A DNA stretch of 39,862 nt from the NCBI GenBank assembly GCA_016931655.1, contig JAFGEJ010000216.1:1-39862 (forward strand), read 5' to 3'. Numbering within the stretch: the first letter of the stretch is position 1; the number at the start of each line of letters is the position of its first letter. This document shows, piece by piece, positions 24,770 to 33,649 of this stretch. The DNA is from Phycisphaerae bacterium. Its GTDB lineage: Bacteria; Planctomycetota; Phycisphaerae; SM23-33. The notes below the pieces were generated by a model, which saw nothing but the letters and a program-made list of their open reading frames with translations, did not search any database and had not been told where the DNA came from. Made by a program: the position numbers and the translations under genes.

Positions 24770-27241
24770 ATGCCGAAAAGTCAGGAGATTCATCCCAACG
24801 ACGTTCGCAAGAGCGGGCAGATCACGTTCAAGCCGATCCCCCTCAACCAGTACAACAGGTCCATCAGGGAGGAGTTGACGAATTTCACGAAGGACGACCT
24901 GCTTCGCATCCAGCGGGACATGTTTATTCTGCGCGCCTTCGAGAGCATGCTCAACGAGATCAAGCTCCGCGGCAGCTATCAGGGCATTGAGTACACGCAC
25001 CGCGGGCCTGCGCATTTGTCCATCGGCCAGGAGGCCGAGGCCGTCGGACAGGCGTTTGGGCTGGGGATCGACGATCACATTTACGGCTCCCATCGCAGCC
25101 ACAGCGAAATTCTCGCCAAGGGCCTGTCCGCCGTCGCCCAGCTCGACGACGCGAAGCTCATGGCGATCATGGAAGGCTACTTCGACGGCGAGTGCCTGCG
25201 GGTGGTGGAGAAAGATTCCGCCGGCGACACGAAAGCCCTGGCGATCGACTTTCTTGTATACGGTGCGTTGGCGGAAATCTTCGGCCGGCAGGCGGGGTTC
25301 AACAAGGGCATGGGCGGTTCGATGCACGCCTTCTTCCCGCCGTTCGGGATCATGCCCAACAACGCCATCGTCGGCGGATCGGGCGATATCTCCGTCGGAG
25401 CGGCCTTGTTCAAAAAGGTCAACCACAAGCCCGGCATTATCATCTGCAACATCGGCGACGCCTCCAGCGCCTGCGGGCCTGTCTGGGAGGGCATCTGCCT
25501 GGCTACAATGGATCAGTATAAAAAACTCTGGGATGAGAAACACCGCGGCGGCCTGCCGATTATTTTCAACTTCGTGAACAATTTCTACGGCATGGGCGGC
25601 CAGCCCGTCGGCGAGACGATGGGCTTTCAGACGCTTGCCCGCCTTGGCGCGGGGATCAATCCCGACCAGATGCACGCCGAGCGCGTGGACGGATACAATC
25701 CGCTGGCCGTCGTCGACGCGATCCGCCGCAAGCGGGACATTCTCGAAAAGGGCGAGGGGCCGGTGCTGCTGGATACGATCACGTATCGCTTCAGCGGCCA
25801 TTCGCCGTCCGACGCCAGTTCGTATCGCACAAAGGAAGAACTGGCCGCCTGGCAGGAACACGACCCGCTGGAGACTTTCGCCAAACAGCTCGTGGAGGCC
25901 GGCGTCGCCACGCGGGCGGATATTGACAAACTCCGCGAGTCGGCTGACGCGCTGATTCTCAAGGCCTTCAAGAAGGCGGTCGATCTGGAAATCTCCCCGC
26001 GGGCCGATCTGAAAAAAACCGGCTGCCTGCTGGAAAAAACCATGTTCTCCAACCGCAGGATCGAGTCGATGGACCCGGACCGAAAGCCAGAAGTGCTCCT
26101 GCTGAAGGGCGTGGACCCGCGCAGCCAACTACTTGCCAAGCGCAGCCGGAGCGGTTACGACGAGAACGGGAAGGAACTTTCCAAGCAGAAGTGCATCGGC
26201 CTCCGCGACGCGATTTTCGAGGCCGTCCGCGACGGGTTTTACACCGACGCGACGCTGGTCGCCTACGGCGAGGAAAACCGCGACTGGGGCGGGGCGTTCG
26301 CCGTCTATCGCGGCCTGACGGAAATGCTGCCCTATCACCGCCTGTTCAACACGCCCATCAGCGAGGGCGCGATCTGCGGCTCGGCCTGCGGATACGCCAT
26401 CGAAGGCGGGCGCGTAATCGCGGAGTTAATGTACTGCGACTTCATGGGCCGGGCCGGCGACGAAATCTTCAACCAGCTTTCCAAGTGGCAGTCGATGAGC
26501 GGCGGGCTGCTGACGATGGCGGCGATTATTCGCGTGTCGGTCGGAAGCAAGTACGGCGCCCAGCACAGCCAGGACTGGACCAGCATCACCGCGCACATCC
26601 CCGGCTTGAAGGTCGCCTTCCCCGCGACGCCCTACGACGCCAAGGGCCTCATGAACGCGGCTCTTCGCGGCACGGACCCGGTGCTTTTCTTCGAATCGCA
26701 GCGCATCTACGACATGCCGGAGCTGTTCGTACCCGGCGGCGTGCCGGAAGGGTTTTACGAGGTAGAATTCGGCCAGCCGGCGATTCGCAAGGCGGGAACC
26801 GACCTGACGATTCTGACGATTGGCGCGACGCTGTATCGTGCGATCGAGGCCGCCAGGACGCTCGAAGAAAAATACGGCCTGAGTTGCGAAATCATCGACG
26901 CGCGCAGCCTCGTGCCCTTCGATTATACGCTGGTGCTCGAATCCGTCGCCAAAACGCGAAAAATTCTACTCGCCAGCGACGCATGCGAGCGGGGCAGTTT
27001 CCTGCACACGATGGCGTCCCATATCACGCGGGCGGCCTTCGACGAACTCGACGCCCCGCCCGCCGTCGTCGGGGCGAGAAACTGGATCACCCCCGCGGAT
27101 GAAGTGGAAGACGCCTTCTTCCCCCAGCCGGGCGACATCCTCGACGCCGTGCACGAGCACATTCAGCCGTTGAAGGGATACCGCGTCGCCCGCCCGTGCG
27201 ACAACGACGACCTGCTCCGTCGCGGCGCCGAGGGTGTGTGA
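24770..27241 (+). CDS. TPP-dependent dehydrogenase E1, fused alpha and beta subunits
   Basis: An 823-residue fusion of the two E1 subunits of 2-oxoacid/acetoin dehydrogenase complexes. The alpha part (about 40-400) has [19 protein letters not shown], the diphosphate-binding segment from [14 protein letters not shown] (about 229) to FNFVNN (about 269), and the E1-alpha ending [19 protein letters not shown]. The usual GDG is GDA, and the motif is about ten residues longer than normal. The beta part (about 465-823) has [26 protein letters not shown] and [16 protein letters not shown] at 24770 has AGGAGAG 8 nt upstream. E1 forms the C2 carbanion on thiamine diphosphate and passes the acyl group to E2. 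Pyruvate, branched-chain acids and acetoin are the known substrates; the cluster suggests an acetoin-like methyl ketone sugar phosphate. Confidence 0.93.
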   Translation: MPKSQEIHPNDVRKSGQITFKPIPLNQYNRSIREELTNFTKDDLLRIQRDMFILRAFESMLNEIKLRGSYQGIEYTHRGPAHLSIGQEAEAVGQAFGLGIDDHIYGSHRSHSEILAKGLSAVAQLDDAKLMAIMEGYFDGECLRVVEKDSAGDTKALAIDFLVYGALAEIFGRQAGFNKGMGGSMHAFFPPFGIMPNNAIVGGSGDISVGAALFKKVNHKPGIIICNIGDASSACGPVWEGICLATMDQYKKLWDEKHRGGLPIIFNFVNNFYGMGGQPVGETMGFQTLARLGAGINPDQMHAERVDGYNPLAVVDAIRRKRDILEKGEGPVLLDTITYRFSGHSPSDASSYRTKEELAAWQEHDPLETFAKQLVEAGVATRADIDKLRESADALILKAFKKAVDLEISPRADLKKTGCLLEKTMFSNRRIESMDPDRKPEVLLLKGVDPRSQLLAKRSRSGYDENGKELSKQKCIGLRDAIFEAVRDGFYTDATLVAYGEENRDWGGAFAVYRGLTEMLPYHRLFNTPISEGAICGSACGYAIEGGRVIAELMYCDFMGRAGDEIFNQLSKWQSMSGGLLTMAAIIRVSVGSKYGAQHSQDWTSITAHIPGLKVAFPATPYDAKGLMNAALRGTDPVLFFESQRIYDMPELFVPGGVPEGFYEVEFGQPAIRKAGTDLTILTIGATLYRAIEAARTLEEKYGLSCEIIDARSLVPFDYTLVLESVAKTRKILLASDACERGSFLHTMASHITRAAFDELDAPPAVVGARNWITPADEVEDAFFPQPGDILDAVHEHIQPLKGYRVARPCDNDDLLRRGAEGV

Positions 27242-27293
27242 GAAATTGCGGATTGAAACAAAACACGCGATTCGGATGGGAATGATCAAAATC

Positions 27294-27335
27294 AATCCGT
27301 GAAATCGTTTCTTACCATCCGTGAAATCCGTGGAT
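27294..27335. repeat. CACGGATT repeat, partial copy 3
   Basis: aatccgtgaaatcgtttc followed by catccgtgaaatccgtggat, a right-half copy of the family at 16110 and 24641, between E1 and the PHP gene. Confidence 0.65.
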
Positions 27336-27349
27336 GATTGGGATAAATA

Positions 27350-28657
27350 ATGAAGCAGGAAGGTACAACCACAACCCGATCGGCGGATGACGCGTTCTCG
27401 GCCTTGCGCGAGCTGGGGAGCGTGGAGGAGATGCGCCGTTTCGCGTCGGCCGGCAAAACACCGAGCGTCCGGGTGAAGGTCAATTCTCACATCCACCTGC
27501 CGCCGAATTTCTCGGCCTTTCGGAGCGTTGCCGAGGCGGTGGAACTGGCGGCCGAGCAGGGCGTCCGCGTGCTCTGCGCGAGCAACTATTATGACTTTAC
27601 CGTGTTCGGCGAGTTTTTTGCGAAAGCGAGAAGTAAAAAAATTTTTCCGCTGTTCGGCACGGAGATCATTGCGCGAATCGACGAACTGCTCACCGACGGC
27701 GTGCGCGTGAACGATCCGGGCAATCCGGGACGAATGTACATCTGCGGCAAGGGGATTACCGCCTTCTCCCCGCTTTCCCGGAGGGCGGGCGAACTGCTCG
27801 GATGGATTCGCGCCGCCGACGAGGCGCGGATGGCCGAGATGATCGCGCGGCTGGGCGACGTCTTCGCCGCTCGCGGCCTGGACGTGGGACTCACCGAGCA
27901 GGCCGTGAAGGAAAGGATCGTCCGCCGTCACGGCTGCGATATCGACGCGGTGGTGCTCCAGGAGCGCCACGTCGCCCAGGCGTTTCAAGAGGCGCTGTTT
28001 GAGAAAGTCCCCCGGAAGGATCGCGCCGCGATATTGACGAAAATTCTCGGCGTGGAATACACCGGTGGCCCGGACGAGGCGGTGAAAATCCAGGGCGAAA
28101 TTCGCGCGCACCTCTTAAAGGCGGGCAAGCCCGCGTTCGTAGCCGAGCAGTTCGTAAATTATCCCGAGGCCCGCGAGCTGATTCTGCAACTGGGCGGAAT
28201 TCCATGCTACCCGACGCTCGCCGACGGCGCGAAGGTGATCTGCGAGTACGAAACGCCCGTCGAGGCGCTGATCGAGAATCTTCAGGGCATGGACGTGCAC
28301 ATGGCCGAGATGATTCCGATCCGCAACAGGCCGGACGTGCTGGCGGAATACGTTACGAAGATGCGTGCGGCGGGGGTGGCCGTCGCCGGCGGCACGGAAC
28401 ACAACACGCTCGACAAGATCGGTATGGAGCCGACGTGCCTGGGCGGGCAGCCCGTGCCGGAAGAGGTGAAGGACGTCTTCCGGGAAGGCGCGTGCGTGAT
28501 CGCGGCCCATCAGTTCCTGAGGCTTCACGGCGAGTGCGGATACGTGGACGCCGAGGGCAATCCAAACCCCGACTACGATTCGGCGGAAGATCGCATCCAG
28601 GGCATGGCGAAACTCGGTGCGGCTGTGATAGAAAACTATTTTGAAAAATTGAAGTAG
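27350..28657 (+). CDS. PHP-fold protein, atypical, unknown substrate
   Basis: A 435-residue protein with several polymerase-and-histidinol-phosphatase (PHP) features. The HxH metal motif is in KVNSHIHLPP (about residues 44-53), FGTEIIARID matches the strand with the conserved Glu, and a late His is in AGGTEHNTLD. The second motif, normally ...TDH, reads CASNYYDF, so one or two metal ligands are changed. About 120 residues with no recognised motif (about 150-270) interrupt the fold. PHP proteins are mostly metal-dependent phosphoesterases; some are amidohydrolase-like. In this cluster it could remove a phosphate from, or hydrolyse, a pathway intermediate, but neither reaction is shown. The ATG at 27350 has no strong ribosome site. 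It is in the plus arm, after E1 and before the short-chain dehydrogenase. Confidence 0.75.
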   Translation: MKQEGTTTTRSADDAFSALRELGSVEEMRRFASAGKTPSVRVKVNSHIHLPPNFSAFRSVAEAVELAAEQGVRVLCASNYYDFTVFGEFFAKARSKKIFPLFGTEIIARIDELLTDGVRVNDPGNPGRMYICGKGITAFSPLSRRAGELLGWIRAADEARMAEMIARLGDVFAARGLDVGLTEQAVKERIVRRHGCDIDAVVLQERHVAQAFQEALFEKVPRKDRAAILTKILGVEYTGGPDEAVKIQGEIRAHLLKAGKPAFVAEQFVNYPEARELILQLGGIPCYPTLADGAKVICEYETPVEALIENLQGMDVHMAEMIPIRNRPDVLAEYVTKMRAAGVAVAGGTEHNTLDKIGMEPTCLGGQPVPEEVKDVFREGACVIAAHQFLRLHGECGYVDAEGNPNPDYDSAEDRIQGMAKLGAAVIENYFEKLK

Positions 28658-28669
28658 CGGAATTAATTT

Positions 28670-28793
28670 TGTCATCCTGAGCGAAGGCCTGAAGGGCCGA
28701 AGTCGAAGGACCTAATATTTTCTTCATATTCTTATGTATAAGGTCCTTCGACTTCGCCCCTCGCTTCGCTCGGGGCTTCGCTCAGGATGACAA
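28670..28793. repeat. TCATCCTGAGC palindromic repeat, full copy 2
   Basis: The ends tgtcatcctgagcgaag and cttcgctcaggatgaca are complementary, and a strong inner stem pairs gaagtcgaaggacct with aggtccttcgacttc. It is the same family as 23511-23618 and occupies the gap between the PHP and SDR genes. Confidence 0.85.
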
Positions 28794-28803
28794 TAAGGTG
28801 GTT

Positions 28804-29898
28804 ATGGAAAAAATTATGACTCATCGAGAGATCATCAACACGATTGCCCCGGCCTTGCGGGTGCTGCTGGGTCGGCTGGATACACCCGCGCGAATTGCAT
28901 TCCAGGCCGACGCGAGTGACGACAGCACCCTTGCCGTCACGCTGCCGAAAGACGCCGACGCGCCCGAAGCCATCGTGGCGGCGTTGAAGGAATCCATCAA
29001 AGGCAAAAGCGGAATAACCGCCCTTGCCGTCGCCGGCCTGGGCGTGTTCCGCGCGAGCCAGGCCGTCGGAGAAGGGCGCGTAGGCGGCAAGGTTGCGCTG
29101 GTCACGGGCGCCGCGCAGGGTTTCGGCCTGGAAATCGCCCAGGCGCTGTCGGCCGAGGGCGCGACGGTTGTCTTGGCGGACGTCAACGCCGACGGCGCCA
29201 AGGCGGCGGCGAGGGATATCTGCGCCGCTCGCGGGCAGGGCAGGGCTCTCGGCGTGGCGATGAACGTCACCGACGAAGCCTCCATCGCCTCGGCGCTGGA
29301 TGAAACCGTCCGCACGTTCGGCGGGCTGGATTTGCTCGTATCCAACGCCGGCGTGCTGAAGGCCGGCAGCGTGAAAACCCAGCCGAGGGAGGACTTCGAG
29401 TTCGTCACCGCCGTCAACTACACGGGCTACTTCCTGTGCGTGCAGGCGGTCGCGCCGATCCTCGCCGCCGGTCACCTGGCCGATGCCGCCTACACCAGCG
29501 ACATCATCCAGATCAACTCCAAGAGCGGACTGGTCGGCTCGAATCGCAACGGCGCCTACGCCGGCGGCAAATTCGGCGGCATCGGCCTGACGCAGAGCTT
29601 TGCCCTGGAACTCATCGAGGACGGCGTGAAGGTCAACGCGATCTGCCCGGGGAATTTTTTCGACGGGCCGTTGTGGTCCGACCCGCAGGACGGCCTGTTC
29701 GTGCAGTATCTGCGAACGGAAAAAATTCCCGGCGCGAAAAGCGTTGCCGACGTTCGCGCCGCCTACGAGGCCAAAGTACCCATGAAACGCGGCTGCACCA
29801 CACCCGACGTGATGAAGGCGGTGTTTTACCTCATCGAACAGCAGTACGAAACCGGCCAGGCCGTCCCCGTCACCGGCGGACAGGTGATGCTTGGGTAA
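28804..29898 (+). CDS. Short-chain dehydrogenase, sorbitol-6-phosphate dehydrogenase-like
   Basis: About 364 residues. A 90-residue N-terminal extension of unknown fold precedes a classical SDR. The NAD motif TGAAQGFG is at about 100, NAG in LLVSNAGVLKAG, the catalytic Ser in IIQINSKSGLVGS (about 239) and Tyr/Lys in YAGGK (about 251-255). The segment from INSKSG through KFGGIGLTQSFALEL to VPMKRGC and the end VTGGQVML closely follows my memory of SrlD/SorD, the NAD enzyme that interconverts D-glucitol 6-phosphate and D-fructose 6-phosphate. It would therefore oxidise a hydroxyl of an alditol phosphate to a ketone. AAGG lies just before the ATG at 28804; an ATG at 28816 is also possible. It stands next to the SorE-like gene, its usual partner in L-sorbose use. 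Confidence 0.88.
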   Translation: MEKIMTHREIINTIAPALRVLLGRLDTPARIAFQADASDDSTLAVTLPKDADAPEAIVAALKESIKGKSGITALAVAGLGVFRASQAVGEGRVGGKVALVTGAAQGFGLEIAQALSAEGATVVLADVNADGAKAAARDICAARGQGRALGVAMNVTDEASIASALDETVRTFGGLDLLVSNAGVLKAGSVKTQPREDFEFVTAVNYTGYFLCVQAVAPILAAGHLADAAYTSDIIQINSKSGLVGSNRNGAYAGGKFGGIGLTQSFALELIEDGVKVNAICPGNFFDGPLWSDPQDGLFVQYLRTEKIPGAKSVADVRAAYEAKVPMKRGCTTPDVMKAVFYLIEQQYETGQAVPVTGGQVMLG

Positions 29899-29990
29899 CT
29901 GGTTGATTGGTGAACTGGTTAACTGGTTGATTGGGGAAAATATGTTTTTTCTTCCAGTTAACGAGTCAACCAGTTAACCGGTTGGTTCCA
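29894..29990. repeat. AACTGGTT inverted repeat
   Basis: taactggttgattggtgaac followed by tggttaactggttgattgg on the left pairs with ccagttaacgagtcaaccag and ttaaccggttgg on the right. It begins at the stop codon of the SDR gene, so it may act as its transcript end. Confidence 0.6.
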
Positions 29991-29993
29991 AAG

Positions 29994-30331
29994 ATATATA
30001 TGAGGCCGTCCAGAAATTCAGGCAACCGAAACATGAATGGAGTTTCCCTGAAATTTTGTTGTTTTTTTCTTCGTCCCGAAGGGACAGAAAGCATTTGGCC
30101 GGGGGTGAGCGAAGCGAACCCCCGGAAGAAGGCCTATTTTCTTAGAGCCCCAACGGGGCGACAGAAACGATTCCTTCTCATCAAACTCGCTGCCGTCCCG
30201 TTGGGACTCAAAATGAAGAGATCGTTTCCGGGGATTCGCTTCGCTCATCCCCGGCTAGACGCTCCCCGACCCTTCGGGTCGAAGAGAGGAAAAAACAACA
30301 GGATCATTTCTGGATGGCCTCATATATATAA
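29994..30331. repeat. Long compound palindrome, about 340 bp, copy 1 of its core
   Basis: Outer arms tatatatgaggccgtccaga and tctggatggcctcatatata have one mismatch. Inside are ttgttgtttttt against aaaaaacaaca, cgtcccgaagggac against gacccttcgggtc, ggccgggggtgagcgaagcg against cgcttcgctcatccccggct, and ccccaacgggg with cgtcccgttgggac. The core recurs at 32155. Confidence 0.8.
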
Positions 30332-30371
30332 TTATGTGCCTTGAATATGCACTATGGATGAAGGATTGCAC

Positions 30372-32051
30372 ATGACGCAAACGACGATTCCCGACGCGCA
30401 GTACGCCGTGCAGTTGATCGGCCCGGATGAGCTGACGCTCAACAAAAACAAGCCGGTTCCCCGTCCAGGCCCGACGCAGATGCTCCTGAAGATCGAGGCC
30501 GTCGGATTGTGCTTCAGCGATCTGAAATTATTGAAGCAGTTCTCGAAGCACGTTCGCAAAGGCCCGATCGTCAAGGGACTGGACGCGAACGTGCTGAAGG
30601 AAATTCCCAGCTACGTTCCCGGCGAAGCGCCGACCGTGCCCGGTCACGAAGCCGTCGGGCGAATCGTCGCCGTGGGCGAAAAGGTCGCGCAACACGGGCT
30701 TGGCGAGCGTGTGCTCGTGCAGGCCGACTGGCGAGAAGTCCGCACCGCCGAGACCAACGGTGCATTCGGCTACAACTTCGAGGGCGCCCTGCAGGAATAC
30801 GTGCTTCTCGACGAGCGCGTCGTGATCGATCCGAAAAGCTCCGAGCGATATCTTCTGCCCGTCAGCGAGAAGCGCAGCGCCTCGGCCATCGCGTTGGTCG
30901 AACCGTGGGGCTGCGTGGAGGATTCCTACGTTACCGTCGAACGGCAGGGGCCCAAAGGCGGCGGCGCAATGCTGGTCGTCGCGGAAGCGGGCGCGAACGT
31001 GAAGGGGTTGGACAAAGCCTGTATGCGGAACGGCAAGCCGGGTTCCGTTGTGGCGATGTGCGGGGAGGATTCGCAAAAAAAGGAAATCGAATCGCTCGGT
31101 GCGGCGGTGGAGTTCGTCCAGAGCATCGAGGCACTGAAAAACGAAGCGTTCGACGACATTCTTTATTTCGGCGCGAAAAAAGAAACCGTCGAGGCGCTGA
31201 ACGACAAACTCGCCCCGCGCGGGATTTTCAACGTCGTACTGGGCGGCAAGTCCTTTGGCCGGCCGGTTTCGATTGACGTGGGGCGCATGCATTATGGCCT
31301 GACGCGATGGTGCGGCACGACGGGTGGCGACGCCGCGGAAAGCTACGCGCACATCCCGCGGACGGGCGAAATTCGCGATTCCGAGCGGGTGATGATCGTC
31401 GGGGCGGCCGGGCCGATGGGCCAGATGCACGTCATCCGTACTCTCTGCGCGGGAAAGAAGAACGTCGGCATCGTGGCGACGGACTTCGACTCGGCGCGCC
31501 TGGAATCGCTGCACCAGAAGGTCGGCCCGCTCGCGGAGCGGCAAGGAGTTTCCCTGCGCCTGGTCAATCCGAAGGAAATGCCCCTGAACGAACGTTTTAC
31601 CTACGTCGCCCTGATGGCCCCCGTTCCGGCGCTGGTGAGCCAGGCCGTTCGCGATTGCGACGAAGGCGGAGTCGTCAACATCTTCGCGGGCATCCCCGCC
31701 GGCACGCGGGCCGACGTCGACCTGGACGCCTGCATCGCGCGAAAACTCTGGATCTTCGGCACGAGCGGATCGACCATCGACGACATGCGCCTCGTGCTGG
31801 AAAAGGTCGAAGCGGGCCGGCTGGACACGAATTTTTCCGTGGACGCGGTCTGTGGGCTTTCCGGCGCGATCGACGGCATCCGCGCGGTGGAACATCGCAC
31901 GATCCCGGGGAAAATCCTCGTGTATCCCGCCCTGCGCGACCTGCCCTTAACGCCCCTGGCGAAGCTCAGCCAAACGCATCCCGCCGTCGCGGCGAAACTC
32001 GACGCCGGCCGATGGACCCAGGCCGCCGAAAAGGAATTGCTAAAAGCGTAA
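30372..32051 (+). CDS. Zinc-type dehydrogenase, L-sorbose 1-phosphate reductase (SorE)-like
   Basis: 559 residues from the ATG at 30372, which has AAGGA about 7 nt upstream; an ATG at 30354 is less likely. The N-terminal GroES-like part has the catalytic zinc ligands C47 in VGLCFSDLK and H92-E93 in VPGHEAVGRIVAVG, with EPWGCVED further on. Two Rossmann-like halves follow. The first ends SIDVGRMHYGLTRWCGTTGG; the second has VGAAGPMGQM (about 343) and ends KLWIFGTSGS. The tail VYPALRDLPLTPL matches my memory of SorE. SorE reduces L-sorbose 1-phosphate at C2 to D-glucitol 6-phosphate with NAD(P)H. SorE-type proteins are about 400-450 residues, so the duplicated half is unusual. By analogy it would reduce L-fuculose or L-rhamnulose 1-phosphate. 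Confidence 0.85.
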   Translation: MTQTTIPDAQYAVQLIGPDELTLNKNKPVPRPGPTQMLLKIEAVGLCFSDLKLLKQFSKHVRKGPIVKGLDANVLKEIPSYVPGEAPTVPGHEAVGRIVAVGEKVAQHGLGERVLVQADWREVRTAETNGAFGYNFEGALQEYVLLDERVVIDPKSSERYLLPVSEKRSASAIALVEPWGCVEDSYVTVERQGPKGGGAMLVVAEAGANVKGLDKACMRNGKPGSVVAMCGEDSQKKEIESLGAAVEFVQSIEALKNEAFDDILYFGAKKETVEALNDKLAPRGIFNVVLGGKSFGRPVSIDVGRMHYGLTRWCGTTGGDAAESYAHIPRTGEIRDSERVMIVGAAGPMGQMHVIRTLCAGKKNVGIVATDFDSARLESLHQKVGPLAERQGVSLRLVNPKEMPLNERFTYVALMAPVPALVSQAVRDCDEGGVVNIFAGIPAGTRADVDLDACIARKLWIFGTSGSTIDDMRLVLEKVEAGRLDTNFSVDAVCGLSGAIDGIRAVEHRTIPGKILVYPALRDLPLTPLAKLSQTHPAVAAKLDAGRWTQAAEKELLKA

Positions 32052-32154
32052 ATCATTCATAGGATTTTCTCTACGCCACGTTATTGCATAGAAGTGGTTT
32101 TTACATGAATGACGGCATATTTGTGTTTTTGTTAGATTGATACTAAAAATTGGT

Positions 32155-32397
32155 TTCGGCTATGCTCCTGAAGCCCGAAGGGCTGATAAGCATGTAGCCG
32201 GGGGTGAGCGAAGCGAACCCCCGGTGTGCGGGAATATAATTTCTAGCCCCAACGGGGCGATAGCAATGATGCGCAGGAGCAATATATTGAATACTTGCTG
32301 TCACCCCTTTGGGGTTCAAAAGTTAATATCGCTTTCCGGGGGTTCGCTTCGCTCACCCCCGGCTATGTGCTTTCAGGCCCTCCGGGCCGAAGAAATC
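32155..32397. repeat. Long compound palindrome, copy 2 of the core
   Basis: The arms gaagcccgaagggct...tagccgggggtgagcgaagc and gcttcgctcacccccggcta...aggccctccgggccgaag are complementary, with ctagccccaacggggcgata and gtcacccctttggggttc between. It fills most of the gap before the epimerase-like gene and is the same family as 30071-30286. Confidence 0.8.
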
Positions 32398-32462
32398 AGT
32401 CACATATTTAAACAAGAATGAATATGAAAGTATTCAGCAACAATAAAAAAGGAACAACAGAA

Positions 32463-33614
32463 ATGAAACCCATCGTCAAAACCGTCGCGTCGCAGCCGAG
32501 CTGGATTCTTCGCGGCCGAAACGTGGAACTCGCCGTTACGCAACTCGGGGGACACATGGCCCCGGTGCGGTTCTATCGCAACACGAAACGCCCCGTTCAG
32601 CCGTACTACGTCAGCCCGTGGCAGAGTGAAGGATTGAAAATCAACGATCCCGTGCTCGTGCCGCTGCGCGGCGACTTCTTCTGCGCCCCGTTCGGCGGAA
32701 ACGACGAGCCGTTCCGCGGCGAGCAGCATCGCTGCCACGGCGAGCCGGCGCATGCGAAGTGGCGCTTTGTGCGTCAGGAGAAGGACGGGAAAAAAGCTTC
32801 CCTTACGCTGGCGATGCGAACAAAGGTCCGGCCGGGTAAGGTCACGAAAACCCTGTCCCTTCTCGACGGGCAGAACGTGGTCTATTCCACGGACGTGCTG
32901 GAGGGATATTCCGGCGCCATGCCGATGGGCCATCACGCCACGCTGGCCCCGCGGGACGTCGAGGGATCGCTGTGCGTCACGACCAGCGCGTTTGCTCTGG
33001 GCATGACGTGCAGCGAGCCGGTAAGCGATCCGGCGACGGGTTCGTATCAATCCCTCGCCGTCGGCGCAAAATTCCGCGATCTGCGTGAAGTGCCGTTGCT
33101 GTTCAAGGGGGCCGCGCCGGCCGACTGCACCCGCTTTCCCGCACGGGCGGGATATACGGATATTCTGGCGGTATACAAAAAACCGTCCGACGAGCCGGCC
33201 TGGACGGCCGCCGTCGACGCCGAAGCGGGCTACCTGTGGTTTTCGCTGAAGGACGCGGCTGTCCTGCCGGCGACGCTGCTGTGGATTTCCAACCGCGGGC
33301 GGCACACGGCCCCGTGGAACGGGCGAAACCTCTGCCTCGGCCTGGAGGACGTGTGCGGAAACTTCGCCTTCGGCCTGGCGAAATCCGCCGGGGCCAACCC
33401 GATCAAGAAGGCTGGCTTCGCCACCGCGATTTCGCTGTCGCCCAAAGCGCCCACCGCTGTCAACTACATCCAGGGCGTCGTTCGCGTGCCGAGGAACTTC
33501 GGGCCGGTCAAGGACGTTCGCTTCGGAAAACGTCGCGTTACGTTCGTATCGAAAAACCGCAAGACCGTTTCCGCGCCCGTCTGCTGGGAATTCCTCCAAG
33601 CCGGTGAATTATAG
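32463..33614 (+). CDS. Aldose 1-epimerase-like (galactose mutarotase fold) protein
   Basis: About 383 residues from the ATG at 32463, chosen because AAGGAA lies 8 nt upstream; an ATG at 32418 has none. The start NVELAVTQLGGHMAPVRFY is the typical opening of mutarotase-fold proteins, where a Gly-Gly turn follows the first strands. Later segments are GDFFCAPFGGNDEPFRGEQH, MPMGHHATLAP and NLCLGLEDVCG, with His and Glu residues at places usual for this fold. I cannot assign a precise subfamily. In a sugar cluster it could interconvert anomers before isomerisation or bind a sugar. It ends the plus arm, 35 nt from the convergent phenylalanyl-tRNA synthetase gene. Confidence 0.75.
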   Translation: MKPIVKTVASQPSWILRGRNVELAVTQLGGHMAPVRFYRNTKRPVQPYYVSPWQSEGLKINDPVLVPLRGDFFCAPFGGNDEPFRGEQHRCHGEPAHAKWRFVRQEKDGKKASLTLAMRTKVRPGKVTKTLSLLDGQNVVYSTDVLEGYSGAMPMGHHATLAPRDVEGSLCVTTSAFALGMTCSEPVSDPATGSYQSLAVGAKFRDLREVPLLFKGAAPADCTRFPARAGYTDILAVYKKPSDEPAWTAAVDAEAGYLWFSLKDAAVLPATLLWISNRGRHTAPWNGRNLCLGLEDVCGNFAFGLAKSAGANPIKKAGFATAISLSPKAPTAVNYIQGVVRVPRNFGPVKDVRFGKRRVTFVSKNRKTVSAPVCWEFLQAGEL

Positions 33615-33649
33615 AGGCCGCGGCGGGAAAAGCAGGGCGATGAAATCGC

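Noticed and set aside
24719-26128. Long minus-strand frame opposite E1
   Set aside because: It is a shadow of the E1 reading frame, rich in Arg, His, Asp and Val, with no domain pattern.
19061-27241. Ordinary housekeeping pyruvate dehydrogenase operon
   Set aside because: Gene order is split around a DeoR regulator and sugar genes, and the E1 fusion and motif are atypical; it cannot be fully excluded without phylogeny.
30528-31895. Long minus-strand frame opposite the SorE-like gene
   Set aside because: The plus strand has clear zinc and nucleotide motifs; the antisense frame is non-specific.
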